Source: Dirofilaria immitis
Lineage: Eukaryota > Nematoda > Chromadorea > Rhabditida > Onchocercidae
Length of the DNA stretch: 64,000 nucleotides
Assembly: GCA_024305405.1 (NCBI GenBank)
Contig: JAKNDB010000015.1
Span: 254,001-318,000, forward strand
Direction: 5' to 3'
Positions 42,950-54,333 of this stretch are shown here, in pieces. The notes beneath the pieces were generated by a model, which worked only from the letters and a program-made list of their open reading frames with translations, did no database searches and was not told where the DNA came from. The first letter of the stretch is position 1, and each line of letters opens with the position of its first letter. Both the position numbers and the translations under genes were made by a program.

Positions 42950-45716
42950 GTCAAATGTAATTAATAAATTAACAAATTGAGTAATTTGATTTTAATTAAT
43001 AAATATATATTAAATTAAGAAATCAAATACTTAAAAGAAAATATTCAAATATTTTCAAATCTTAGAAAATGCAAAGTATTTAAGTCATATTTTTTTCCAA
43101 CACTCTAATTATTCAATATCATCCTAAATGTAAATAAAAAAATATATGTATTAAAATAATTTAAATTACTACGAATAAAATATCTCTAAATTTTTTTGTT
43201 TTTTTTACATGTCAAATTAATTCTCATCCTATTATTATTTAATAATTAAAAAAAAGAAAATTAAACTTACCAAAAAAATAGTTCGTCGTTCTCGTCGATA
43301 ATAATAATAGGTGATTAATAAGCAAATTGTATAAAGTAATGAAATTCCAGTATTACCAATTCGTATTACATTATTGAATATATTGTATGCAATATCCGTA
43401 ACGATACATAATGTTACTAATATTGCAGCACAATAAAATATCATTTTACTATCATTTTTATCTATAAAATATTTTATAATTTAAAAATAAATTAAATATT
43501 TATAAAAATTCCATATTTTTGTATATTTTTGATTTCGAAAAAAAGCCAATTTTTATGAAAATATAATTTGAATGCAATAAGTATTTTCTTTTTTCTCTTT
43601 CTAAACAAATTATAAAATTTGAAAAATTCAATTTATCAAATCATATTTTCATAATTATTGTCGCGAATTTCAATATCGCGAAATTCCAAATAAATAATAA
43701 AATAATAAAATTTAACATAAAAATATAATTACAAAATATTATGATGATTCATTAGTTGCCATTTATTACATTAATCTACATATTTGTCAGAATAATTACA
43801 TTTTCCCACGCATTTTCCCATTTTCCTATCTTGAAGCAATATTTACATTTTCCCATGTTACATTCTCATGTTATCATTTCTTGTTTTAGAATTCTAATTC
43901 ATTTTTCCAACCATCCAACTGTGTTAGCTAAAAAACCTAAGAAACCTTTCTACACGCCCAATTTGTTACTGTTTAAAAACCCTCTAATTTAATGGTCGAG
44001 TCAGTTACGAATTATCGGGAAACTAGTTCATCTTAATCCCCTACAATTCCTCGATTCTTCAATTCTTCAATTTCATTTTTGAATCATTAGTACTGTTATT
44101 GTGACCCGTGCGATTATCAATTTTATAACGTCGTTCTATTCCTGTTCTACATAAAAATAAACCTTATTTCGAATCTGTTGTGACATTGACTTAATCAATT
44201 CAATAAAGTTAACGCAACAGTTATCATAAATCAATTTATAACAAATAATACCGATATTATCAGCACGATTAGCTTGTAATGCGCTAATTCTACGTTCTTG
44301 ATCCGGCAAAAATTGAATACGATGTAAAACTTCGTTCGGAAAAGCTTTTTAGCAAATATAATTATAGGGTATATACAGGTAATAAGTCGTATACCATGAA
44401 TAATAAGCGAATAAATTAGTATATATAGCACCTGTAATAAACATGATATTAATTATTCATAAAAGAAATTTAGTCCAGTAACTATTATTTCGAAATAAAT
44501 CATAGGTATTTATCAGTAGAAATCATAGAGATACAATAAATTTTTGAATCTAATTAAATTATCAAAAAAATTCGAATAACTTAATATTTTAAAAAAGAAT
44601 TATTGAAAACTAGAAAAGTGAAATCTGAGATATTTTTAAGTAATAATAAATTTATTTTGGAAATAAATGAATAATTAATTAATTATTCACATTACTAAAT
44701 AGTATCATTAATTTTTACATTGTTAGTAATTATTTATGAATAAAATTAAACTAAATAATATGAATTTATTGTTTTAGGATTTACAAAAATGAATCAAGTA
44801 CTAATTACTTCAATACGATTGGATGTATTCAATTTGTTTATCATATCATCGCCTCGACGCATAATCATAATTAACATATATGTACTATATGCATGTGATA
44901 ATTCTTGAATAAATTGGCAAACATTCAGAATGACAATTGAACGCAAAATATGCGTATTACATGCATCACGAAAATACCATTGCATGCATGCAATTGATAA
45001 TGATAAACATGAGCAACAAACTTGCTGCACGATATATGATGAAGCATAGCTATAAATAAATAAATAAAATTTTCTTTTTTTATTTTCTAATTTTTTTTTA
45101 TTTAAACTCAACATATATACATGTATATTAAATTTTTATAAAAATTTAATTTAAAATGACCGGTAGGAAATGCACGTAATCGGATAAATAAATGAATAAA
45201 AAGCACGTATATAGCGTAAGATAGCACGTAAATGTAAAATAAATTAATGAATGATTATGCATATTAATCTAAATACTAGTATAAATGAAATGAAAATATA
45301 AATAAAATATAATTATGAAAATAAATTAGATTCGAAATTGAAAATAAATTTCAATGTACAGTAAAATTAATAGTGGATGGAAATACAATTAAAATATAAT
45401 TATAAAAATAAATAAATTCGAAATTTAAAATAATAATTTTAGGTGTAAATAAAAATAAAAGTATAAAATAATTATGTAAGAAAAATGAAAAAAAAAAAAA
45501 CAAAATATAAAATCAGTTAATAAATAAATTTTTATTAATTATTTTACACTTATATTTATTATTAATTTATTTTTTTTGCTAATTACTATTTTTTTCTACT
45601 TATAAAATTCATCAAACAAATACTAGTCTCTCTCTTGTTTTTTTCTTTTAAAATAAATTAATGAATAAACGCATTACTTATCAAATTCAAATTAATTAAT
45701 GGAGGGAAAGGAAAAA

Positions 45717-45752
<36 letters not shown>

Positions 45753-46458
45753 TATTAATAGTATTTTATTAAAAAAATTGTATTTAATTTTGCATCGAAA
45801 TTAAAATGAAATAACATACGGAGCATTTTCATCCATTTCATAACATATCATAAAATCTAATAATCCAAGACAAAAATGAATTATGGAGCAGAACTGTAAA
45901 TTAATCATTTAGAATGATATATTCTAAGCTTTAGAGATAAGCAAAATGATATATTCTAAACTTTAGAGAGAGATTTAATATGAATTTTTTAAAAAATTAA
46001 ATTAAATTCAATGCAGAAATTTGTAAATAATTTTAGAATTAAAATATCAAAATTTAAATTTAAATTTAAAAATTTACTCAAAAAAACAAAAACTAACCAT
46101 GATTTGATGTTTTCGTTCAAATGGTTGCAAAATTTCTTCCATATTTTTGCCATTTCGATTAATTTTTAAGTATATGAGAGGTTAAAAATACAGCAATAAA
46201 TGATAGAAAACCAATAAATAAATTTAATTGCAAATATCCCATCGTTTCACGACGATATGCAAGGGGCCACGAAGTGAAAACGTGAAAAGCATTGATGATG
46301 CTAAATATTACCGATACGATACTGTACACTAGACTATATTGAGTTGATACATAAGTTGCCGTAAACATCACCAATGAATTAGCATGAATGAAAATATAAA
46401 CAAAAAAACATGTAACAATAAGTGATGATAATAACCAACGACATTCATATAGTGCCAT
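39760..46458 (-). CDS. Large polytopic membrane protein with two related halves and a poly-Asp tail
   Basis: I do not recognise the family. Ten exons join in phase (46458-46098, 45893-45820, 45049-44809, 44430-44243, 43461-43271, 42910-42778, 41949-41756, 41324-41179, 40846-40715, 40444-39760), about 780 residues with 14-15 hydrophobic segments. Half 1 runs from MALYECRWLLSSLIVTCFF to LYILIYSLIIHGIRL; a hydrophilic linker follows (FPNEVLHRIQFLPDQERRIS); half 2 runs from MIFYCAAILVTLC to ALNICSLGLTLIVLDAM. The tail of about 200 residues is Asn/Asp/Ser-rich with a poly-Asp run. The halves share landmarks (YSLVYSIV/ISLLYTIC, YRRETMGYLQLNLF/RRERRTIFLKLLAV). Single-base changes in A/T runs are needed at 46163-46167, 44346-44350, 41310-41315 and 39989-39993; without the last the protein ends at 39977. 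The alternative is two adjacent serpentine genes split near 44.3-44.8 kb, but the linker exon holds the last membrane segment of half 1 and the opening of half 2. Confidence 0.6.
39795..39842. repeat. CAT trinucleotide repeat encoding poly-Asp
   Basis: A CAT run with a few CAC and CATTAT interruptions. On the minus strand it reads GAT codons and gives the poly-Asp tail of the polytopic protein, so length changes stay in frame. Confidence 0.9.
42290..42745. repeat. ~54-bp minisatellite in an intron
   Basis: About eight diverged copies of a unit built from AATTTAATGCAATTCAAATA then TTAAGGTATATAATTATTA and a short CTTTC/CTTCC joint. It lies in the intron between exons 6 and 7 of the polytopic gene. 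Confidence 0.85.
42917..42950. repeat. AT dinucleotide microsatellite
   Basis: About 16 AT repeats directly upstream of exon 6 of the polytopic gene, close to its acceptor. Confidence 0.9.
45719..45750. repeat. GA dinucleotide microsatellite
   Basis: A run of about 15 GA units in the intron between exons 2 and 3 of the polytopic gene. Confidence 0.9.
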
Positions 46459-46683
46459 TGCCTAAAATAAACTTTTCATTTCATCTACTTCTTACTGTAT
46501 AAATACCGTAATACCCCAACGATTAGATTCTCTCCTATCTAATCAATAATCTTGAATATAAAACACACGTAAAGACTTAAAACGTATGTTAACATTGTTT
46601 TATCTATTATCTTAATTTTAAAATTAGATTTACGACTTGTCATAAATTTTTTTCCTTTGAATAATCTGATGTAGGTGATGATG

Positions 46684-47001
46684 CTATTTTCTAGAATATA
46701 TTATTTGATAAGCTTTATCCAGATAATGAAATGCTATATTTGATAATGAATGGATAGCAGCTACCTGATATGATGAATTCCAATATATGCTGATTGTAGA
46801 AAAAACCAAAGCGAAAGAATGACAGAAGAGGAAAATCCAAAAAATACGAATGAATTTTTTGTTGTTAGCGATATTTCCATTTTCTAAAAATTTGAACAAA
46901 AAGAAATGAAAAATCTCGAGTAAATCTCGAATAAGATGCAAAATGATACTATCAATATTCTTCGATACTACACCAATCATCATACCATTAAATTCTTTCA
47001 A
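46684..47001 (-). CDS. Unrecognised 105-aa reading frame, two hydrophobic segments
   Basis: No family recognised. The frame has a helical, charged N-terminal part (LHLIRDLLEIFHFFLFKFL), the basic turn ANNKKFIR, one clear membrane segment (IFWIFLFCHSFALVFSTISI) and an amphipathic end (SLSNIAFHYLDKAYQIIY). Composition is more protein-like than the flanks. It sits 225 bases upstream of the polytopic gene on the same strand; an acceptor (TTTATTTTAG) directly precedes that gene's ATG, but no donor lets this frame splice into it. It could be a small separate gene or an exon. Confidence 0.35.
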   Translation of the reverse strand: MKEFNGMMIGVVSKNIDSIILHLIRDLLEIFHFFLFKFLENGNIANNKKFIRIFWIFLFCHSFALVFSTISIYWNSSYQVAAIHSLSNIAFHYLDKAYQIIYSRK

Positions 47002-48021
47002 AAACTACTACTTCTTTCAACAATATCACCAATTAATCAATGTGAGCGAAATTGTCTAAGATAAATAGCAAAGATAAAGAATTCAGTAACTCTCGACATT
47101 CAAATCCATCAATAGCGGCAAAAGTAATTTCAAGAGCAACTGATCTTAACAATCTGTTTGACGTAATATGTGCTCTTGTTTTTTCTCTTTTTTTTAATGT
47201 AATTATTTACAATTATATTTATTAATTTAATATTTTATAAAAAACTAATTACTATTAATAATTCAATATTTTAGAAGTAATTAATTACTATTAATAATTG
47301 AGTATTTTATAGGAAATTAATTACAATTAATAATTCTTACTATTTTATAAAATCTGATATTTATATAGTTTAGCAATTTATTATTGAATCTTTCATTATA
47401 TATTTTATTTATTATTTTCTATAATATTAAAAAAAAATTCCACCAAATATTTATTCGAGATTTAGACCATTTCATTTTCATTTCGGACGAGAATAAAATT
47501 TAATTTATGATTTGCCACATATCTTAATCAATCTCAATAAATTTATTCATTTCGTTTGAGAAATAATTATTTCCAATATTTATATTCAATAATATATCAG
47601 GATAGTCATTTTCTATATTTTATGGATAATTTGAAAATTATGAAAAAATTTTTAAGATGAAGATAATAAATTAAAATAATTGTTTGTTTTATCAAATAAA
47701 TATAATAATTTAAAAGAAAAGAAAATTTATTCACAATAATTCTTTTTTTTTTAAAAATATCTTATCGATAATAATAAAACTTATCATTTATACTTTTTTC
47801 TTACATTTCATAATTTCCTATTTAAAATATTTAATTTTTTTGTTAAATTCTATCCTCGCATTAAAAAGTTTAATCAGAAATCAAATTCCTCCCAAACGTT
47901 CACATACAACCCAAAATTAAGTATAAATGTATTTAAATCATTATTAATTTAAGATTTACGAAAAAAAAATGGCAAACATTACGGTGATATCAAATCAATC
48001 GGAAAATAAGCAACAACTAAA

Positions 48022-48052
48022 CCAATACCTTAGTTCAACTAAAAGGTATTGG
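48022..48052. repeat. Near-perfect hairpin
   Basis: CCAATACCTTAGTT and AACTAAAAGGTATTGG pair around one base, with two bulged A bases. Confidence 0.75.
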
Positions 48053-48137
48053 CTGATCTATTTTGTCTTCTCCCGCTTTTCGTCTTTTTTTTATCCCTCT
48101 TTTTAAGATCATGCATCAGATAATTACGAAAACTAGC

Positions 48138-48180
48138 AACCGCTCAATTCTTCTACGCTAACCGCTCATTCTTCTACGCT
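48138..48180. repeat. 21/22-bp tandem duplication
   Basis: AACCGCTCAATTCTTCTACG followed by CT is repeated immediately, with one A fewer. Confidence 0.85.
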
Positions 48181-49377
48181 ATCAATTTATTCTCGAAATT
48201 TCTAATTTTTATTTTTGCTGACGCAAATTAGTTCGAATAAATATTGCAGAAAAACACATCAACAAAGCACAATTTATTTTAATCGAATCAAACATACAAG
48301 TATGAAATGTACAAAAATATAAAAGTGCAAAATGTATACAAGTTTTTTAATTATTTGATTCATTCAGTCATGTGAAATTTTACGAAAATAGCAGATAAAA
48401 AAAAAGTGAAGAAAGTTAACAAAATTCTTCTATAAAGAGATCAACAATAAGAACTATGGCTTTTTACCATTATTATAAAAATAGAATGATCACATGACGA
48501 TAAATTGTAAAAATGTGACATAAGGGGGCTAATGCCATATAATTTATAGCTAAGATAATTGCAAGATGCATAAAATTAAAAATTATACAAAGTTCATTAA
48601 TAATTTGTAAATAACTTTATAAGAAATGGAAAAGTATAGCTAATAAGAAAATGATTGTGCAATGTTTACAGTTTACGTACAATGTGACACCGCATTTCAA
48701 ATCCCATATATAATACTGGAGCTGATAAACTTACAGAAAGCAAGCTTAAAGCAGAAAAACTTCGGTTTCTAATTCTGCAAGAATTCCAAAATTCACAAGG
48801 AAACATTACATAAACTTTGACAACGAGAAAAATATTGAAATTACGACGGCACATGAAAACGAAGCAGAGGCATATTAAAATATGATAAAAATTATGATTC
48901 AAAATCATAATTTGAGATTAAAACTTTTCCGAAAATGTAACTTGAATGATGCACGATATATGTAGGATTAGTATAATAGATATTTTTCGAAAATTCAAAG
49001 TAACGAAGTCGTATTTATCCAGTACTAATGATGTGCGGCTCTAGAATAAAAATTTGCAACTCAAAATGTACTGAATGACATACTAATTGACATTATCAAT
49101 TGACTTATGATGAATTTATGTTCAGAATAAAAATTAAAATTATTAATTGATACTAAATTGACATAATTAACTCAAACATCAACGTGATGTTAAAATTATT
49201 GCAATACTTAGTTCAGCAGCAAGATGATTCTAATTCTAAATCCCGGAAAACTGCATGAAACCAGTTACTTATTCTACAGTAGATTGTATGAAGTGAATTC
49301 CTTATTTTACATAAATTACATTTTGTACCTTTATATAAACAAAGTTGGAAGAGAATAAAGATAACGAAGAGGTAAAA

Positions 49378-52300
49378 TTAGGAAGAAACTGCAGATGTGA
49401 TATTTGGTCCAGCTGATATTACAATTTCACCGTACGGTTCTGCTTGGTGAACATCAATCGCTTGCCACTTTTTTAAAACAAGCAACATAGAAAACTTTTG
49501 AGCAGCGGTCTTTCGCGTTGATCCTTTCGTCAGAAGATCAGTAAATAATATCTAAACAATTCATCTAGTATGCGCCTTAAAAAGTACAAAAATGCACAAG
49601 TTACTTATATATGTTTCACTTTTTCTAATAACCTGTTGCTGCAAGTACTTTCTAGAAACAGAAAAATTTATATTGAAATTCATTTTTTTACACCGAAAAC
49701 CTTTCTATAAAGAAATATTGCACTGGAATCTGTTATACATTGAATTACATCATATTTCATTAAAGTGTATTGACCAATGAATAAAATGATGAGAAACATA
49801 CCTTTCCATCAACAGAAGCTTTAACTTTAGCCGAAATGGAATTTAGAACATTTTGCGTTCTTTTCGTCCACCTGTGTTCATCTTCACCATCAGCTCCGGT
49901 TTCATCCTCATCCATTGTTCGCTGCAAATCAAACTCACACTTCGAAAATAACTAAGAAATAAACTATGAAAATGTCGAATTTAAAAAGACATAAGGCAGT
50001 ACTTCGACTCGACTTTTCCGCTCTTTTTTTCTTTCAGGACTCGTGAAGACATCTTTACTAATGGATATTAGTTGTTCGTCTGGTGTAACTGGTACTTCTT
50101 CTTCAGGGATTGTTTCTAATTGCCCCATCTCATCAGGTGACATTGCTGCCATTCCCACATCATCAAAGTCATCCATGCGGTCCTCCTGAGAAAATTTTTT
50201 CCAATTCTGATAACAAAAAATTTTAACAGAATTTTAACAGATAATCAGCAAGAGAGAATAAAATAACTGATAATGTCATAGCATTTCAGAAAATTTATAC
50301 CAAAAGTCCCGAAACAATGCTGCCTTCGGGCTCGATGTTATCATCAACATGTTCTGCCATTTCCAAATCCTTTCGTATTTCGTCCCCTGTGAGTGCACTT
50401 GCACTATGCACATGGTAAACAAGATGAGAACGGTACAACTATAAAGTGATATATAAACTGTTGCTATTCTAAGCAATTTCTTTAAATAAATTTTCAAATG
50501 ATCTTTGGGATAAAAAAATGGGAAAAATCTCAGCATTACTTGAGAAAGTATATGTTAAATCTAACAATGTTTCACAAAATTCTTGGTTTTTTTTTTTTGA
50601 AATTACCTTTAAAAGATTTTGCGCTCGCAGATGTGCACATCCTGGAATAGCAAATAATTTATCAGCAGTTCCAGTTTCTTTCAGCCTCATCAATTTCCTT
50701 GTGGGTGGTGCAAGATCCAAGGACTGAAGCGTGTCTCTATAAACAATATAATTTCAAAAATTATTGAGTTTGAAGAAAAGTTTAATGAAATTCCAGATAT
50801 TCCGCTTTTATATTTCATTACACTGAACACACATGGAACATTTTCTGTTATCAATAGCAATGAGCAGAATAAAGATCACAAGTAAAAAAAAAGAAAACTA
50901 ATGTAAACCAATAACTGGATGAGTAATAGAAAAAACAAAAACAAAATCAAAACTATTTTTGATGTACCTGTAATCAGCCATATTTCCTTTCATTTCGTCC
51001 CCTGAAATGTTCTTCTGTTCATCAACTATCAATCGACGTCTACGCTTCGGCCGACCTGGCTTTTCGATCCCAGCTACAGCAACGGCAGCTGCATCCAGCG
51101 GTTCAAGAGTGAAACTTTCACTGGCAAGACCACCTAAAGCAACGGATCATTAATGGAAATTAACGAATTTAATGATCACAATAATCAGACAATGTACCAG
51201 CAGTGGGAATTACAAGTCCTGCTATAACTGTCGCTGCGACATCTTCTGATTCCATGGGAATATCATGTTCAGTTCCAGGCGCTTCCATTGCATCTAGACT
51301 TTTTGCTAATTCGCTCTCGTTGAAAATTACTTCTGCAATAACATAGAAGATTTTATATCTTATTTAGATTTTATTTTAAAAATGTCAAACGAAAATGATC
51401 AAGTCAAAATGCCCCACCAAATATGGACGCACTGGAAAGAATATAAATCATATAAAATACTGAAACATTATCAACGGATTAATTTAGCGAAATTATCTGA
51501 TGGCTAATGGGCACTTTAAAAAACCAAAGCACGCCGGAAAATAATGTTTTTAGTCCTATTGTTGATTTTACAAGAAAAATTTGAATATCCTTCACTGGAC
51601 TGTGCAGATCAAACAAAAGAACTTGCCATCCAACATGTTGTCTGCAGGAAATCGCCAAAATCATCATCTGGCATCGGCATTCCAAGATGATCAGCAATAT
51701 CAACATCCATCGGTTTTCCAGTAATTGTATCAGCTTTTTCGCTACCTGGTTCAGATTCCTCCAAAAGCGTTACTCCAGACCTACTGATTCCTGCATCCGG
51801 AGGATAAGATACGCGTTCACGAGCTTCTTCGATGTTAACATCACTGAACAGACCCAGAGAACTTTCTCCAAAATCATCACCCTGAAATTATTTATCTGAA
51901 AAAATTATCTAAATCTTGAAAAAATATGGATAAAAATCAAAGAAATTCTTATATAAATCAAAAAATTTTAATATAAATCAATTGCAAATTCAGATAATAC
52001 AAATGAATTAGCCTCAAAAGTACCCCAAATTCTGCTCCAAAAGGCATATCTGTTGTTTCCGGAATAAGGTCTTCTTTCAAAGTTATATCATCAATTCGAC
52101 TCTGATTGATATGAATTTGTGTGTGCATGTCCAACTCGTTGAAATCAGGTAAAGCAGCATCAAAGTCATGAAAAACCTAGAAATTTAAATAGTAACATGG
52201 ACAAATAGGTATTCATTCTGAACAATTCGAAACGAGAAATTAGAAATAAGAAATACGGATCGTCATTAAAAACTCAAGGAAAATTAACCTCTGGAAGATT

Positions 52301-52818
52301 TATGGCAGCACTTGTTGCCTGTTGTCCATCTTCATCCAATTCCACTTGACCAGGGCGAAATGCCATTTTAATTTTGAGGAATGCTTCATTACAATCAGCC
52401 AAAAGATATTTCGCTTTACGTGAATATATTCGAACAATACCCAACAATAAATGTCCAGTAGTACGTAGGGCCATTTTAACCTTGAACAATTAATTATTCA
52501 GAAAAACTTTACAAGCGAAGAGTTGTCATTCTATCCTTCTCCTATCCTAATTCTGTGTTGAATTATTTGCTCGCTCACATCAATAGGATATTAAAAATAC
52601 GGAAGCCAGATTTTGATGATATAATTGCAAATATCGAACACTATAAATTTAATGCAAATCGATAAGATACCAACCTTAGGTTTCAATATTTCATCCACAG
52701 CATCCTGCACATTCGTTTCATAAATTTGTGCTTTTGATAATTTTTTCTCCCAATGTGCAGCAAGCCAAATTTTTGCTAATGGGCCCTTTTTCGATAAAAC
52801 GAACTGGGCATAGAACAT
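49378..52818 (-). CDS. rad21: Cohesin kleisin subunit RAD21/SCC1
   Basis: The kleisin that closes the SMC1-SMC3 ring and is cut by separase at anaphase. The N-terminal SMC3-binding domain is strongly conserved: [20 protein letters not shown] with [17 protein letters not shown] (52818-52675), then [20 protein letters not shown] and [19 protein letters not shown] (52480-52289). Acidic middle exons follow. The SA-binding region reads [12 protein letters not shown], then [20 protein letters not shown] and KLFAIPG. Then comes the acidic stretch [20 protein letters not shown], and the C-terminal winged helix [33 protein letters not shown] and [20 protein letters not shown], which binds SMC1. About 11 exons. 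Nematodes have several kleisins (SCC-1, COH-1, COH-3/4, REC-8); the intact PTRKLM region favours the RAD21 class over REC-8, but COH-1 versus SCC-1 is not decided. The exon end near 51640 is uncertain. Confidence 0.93.
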
Positions 52819-54333
52819 TCTTTCAAGGTGTAACTAAATATAATGTAATACCATTAAATTAATGTATTTAAATAATGCAAAAAAATGGTTAAATAAAATG
52901 GCAAAAATCAAGTAACTGCTATGGGTCTCATATTTTTCATCGCACGTTTGCAGAAGATGCTACACTGTCTATTAAAAAGTGATTTTAAAAGAGCGTAGAA
53001 ACACGAAATAAGCTCGTTAACAAAATCAGAAAAATAAAACTTGCTCGATTGCAAAAAGAGATAATTACGCATATCAAACCTAGCAATTTTATACAATGTT
53101 ATCAGAATCGATTGCATAAAGCGCATAGATAATTAATGAAGAATGAATCACAAATAAAACAAAATACAAAACTAGAAGCGAGCAAAAGGTATTTAAAAAA
53201 CGCAGAATGATCGCATTTGAGTTAAGACAATGTTTGCCGTCGTCTCACACCAAACAACTTTCGTGAAACTCTTCGTAACCTTTAACCTAATTCACGTACC
53301 CACGCAAAAAATCCACGGCGCACAAAGAAACCGCGCGCATTTTTCATCGCACTCGTATTTAATACGGTACTGCGGCCTAGCGTTATGTTTAGTCTACATT
53401 TTATCTTCCTCACCATCACTTTTCCTTCCGCAGCTTTCATCGTTGATGGTACTGTTGTCATATGGTAGTCATACTGTAGTCGTATTTCTAAGCCGACTAA
53501 TGGCATATTTCTTTATTAAAAAAGTAATCAGGATTATCTGCATACGATAAGCTTAATGGTTTATTCTAATCGAATAGTAAAAATCGCCTACTTCATTTTT
53601 CATTGATCCATCTATTATTTCCGTTTTCCGAATTCTGTTTTGCTGAATTCAGAGATTTTTCTGAATAAATTTCGCAACTTGATTTCAAAATTTAACATTC
53701 ATAATATAATTTTAATGATCATAAAAGCTTCCACAAATGATACATTTATTTGTTTCTTTAGCTTGTTAAGAAAATAAGACAAAAAGTTACATTAATATAT
53801 TTGTCGTTATGTTAAACTCAAAATTTTTTCTGTCCAAAATGTTTGTTGCAAAATTTTAAATCATAATAAATTAATTCTTTTATCAATTCATAATCTTTCA
53901 TCAATTTATAAATTCCATTTTATCGTATGAGATTAAATTATCGAAATTCAAAAATTGTACTATTTTATACTTTTTTAATATATGATATTGGCTTATTATT
54001 TTTCGCATAAAATTATATTTAAAAAAATTATATCATATTATATTAAAAAAATTATATTATATTATTTTAATGATCATAAAAGCATTTTTAAAATTCAAAG
54101 CATTTTCAAAATTCTATTCTGAAAATAAAATAAAATATTAAATTATCTTTTCCTATTCTATTCTGAATGTTTTTCCTTTATATTATATTAATAATTTATT
54201 TTATTTTCAGAATAGAATAGGAAGAGATAATTTGAATTATCTATTTATCATACTACGATATTATATTATTCATAATCCTACTGGAACGAAATGATATTTT
54301 CAATAGCAGAAATACTATTTTCAGTATAAAAAA
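52819..54333. promoter_or_regulatory. Divergent intergenic region between RAD21 and BRPF
   Basis: About 1.5 kb holding both promoters. A TATATTTAG acceptor lies 16 bases before the RAD21 ATG. The block 53220-53500 is clearly richer in G+C than its surroundings and is open on both strands (53230-53550 plus, 53282-53506 minus). Neither frame has recognisable motifs, so I read it as promoter/leader DNA. Confidence 0.45.
54315..54324 (+). promoter_or_regulatory. Probable spliced-leader acceptor of the BRPF gene
   Basis: CTATTTTCAG ends ten bases before the ATG at 54334, a strong nematode acceptor with a very short leader. Confidence 0.55.

Larger units (their letters stand above)
47002..49377. 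other. Intergenic, between the polytopic gene and RAD21
   Basis: About 2.4 kb. It contains a hairpin and a short tandem duplication, listed separately. A minus frame at 48666-48908 lacks splice support and motifs. The rest is AT-rich with no supported gene. Confidence 0.45.

Noticed and set aside
44243..44430. Splitting the polytopic gene into two serpentine receptor genes here
   Set aside because: Possible, but the exon carries the end of one half and the linker to the next, and all flanking junctions keep phase in the one-gene model.
48666..48908. 80-codon minus frame with Cys, Arg and Ser
   Set aside because: No splice partners, no recognisable motif, isolated in intergenic sequence.
53230..53550. 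106-codon plus frame and opposing 74-codon minus frame
   Set aside because: Both strands are open in a G+C-richer promoter block; neither resembles a protein family.
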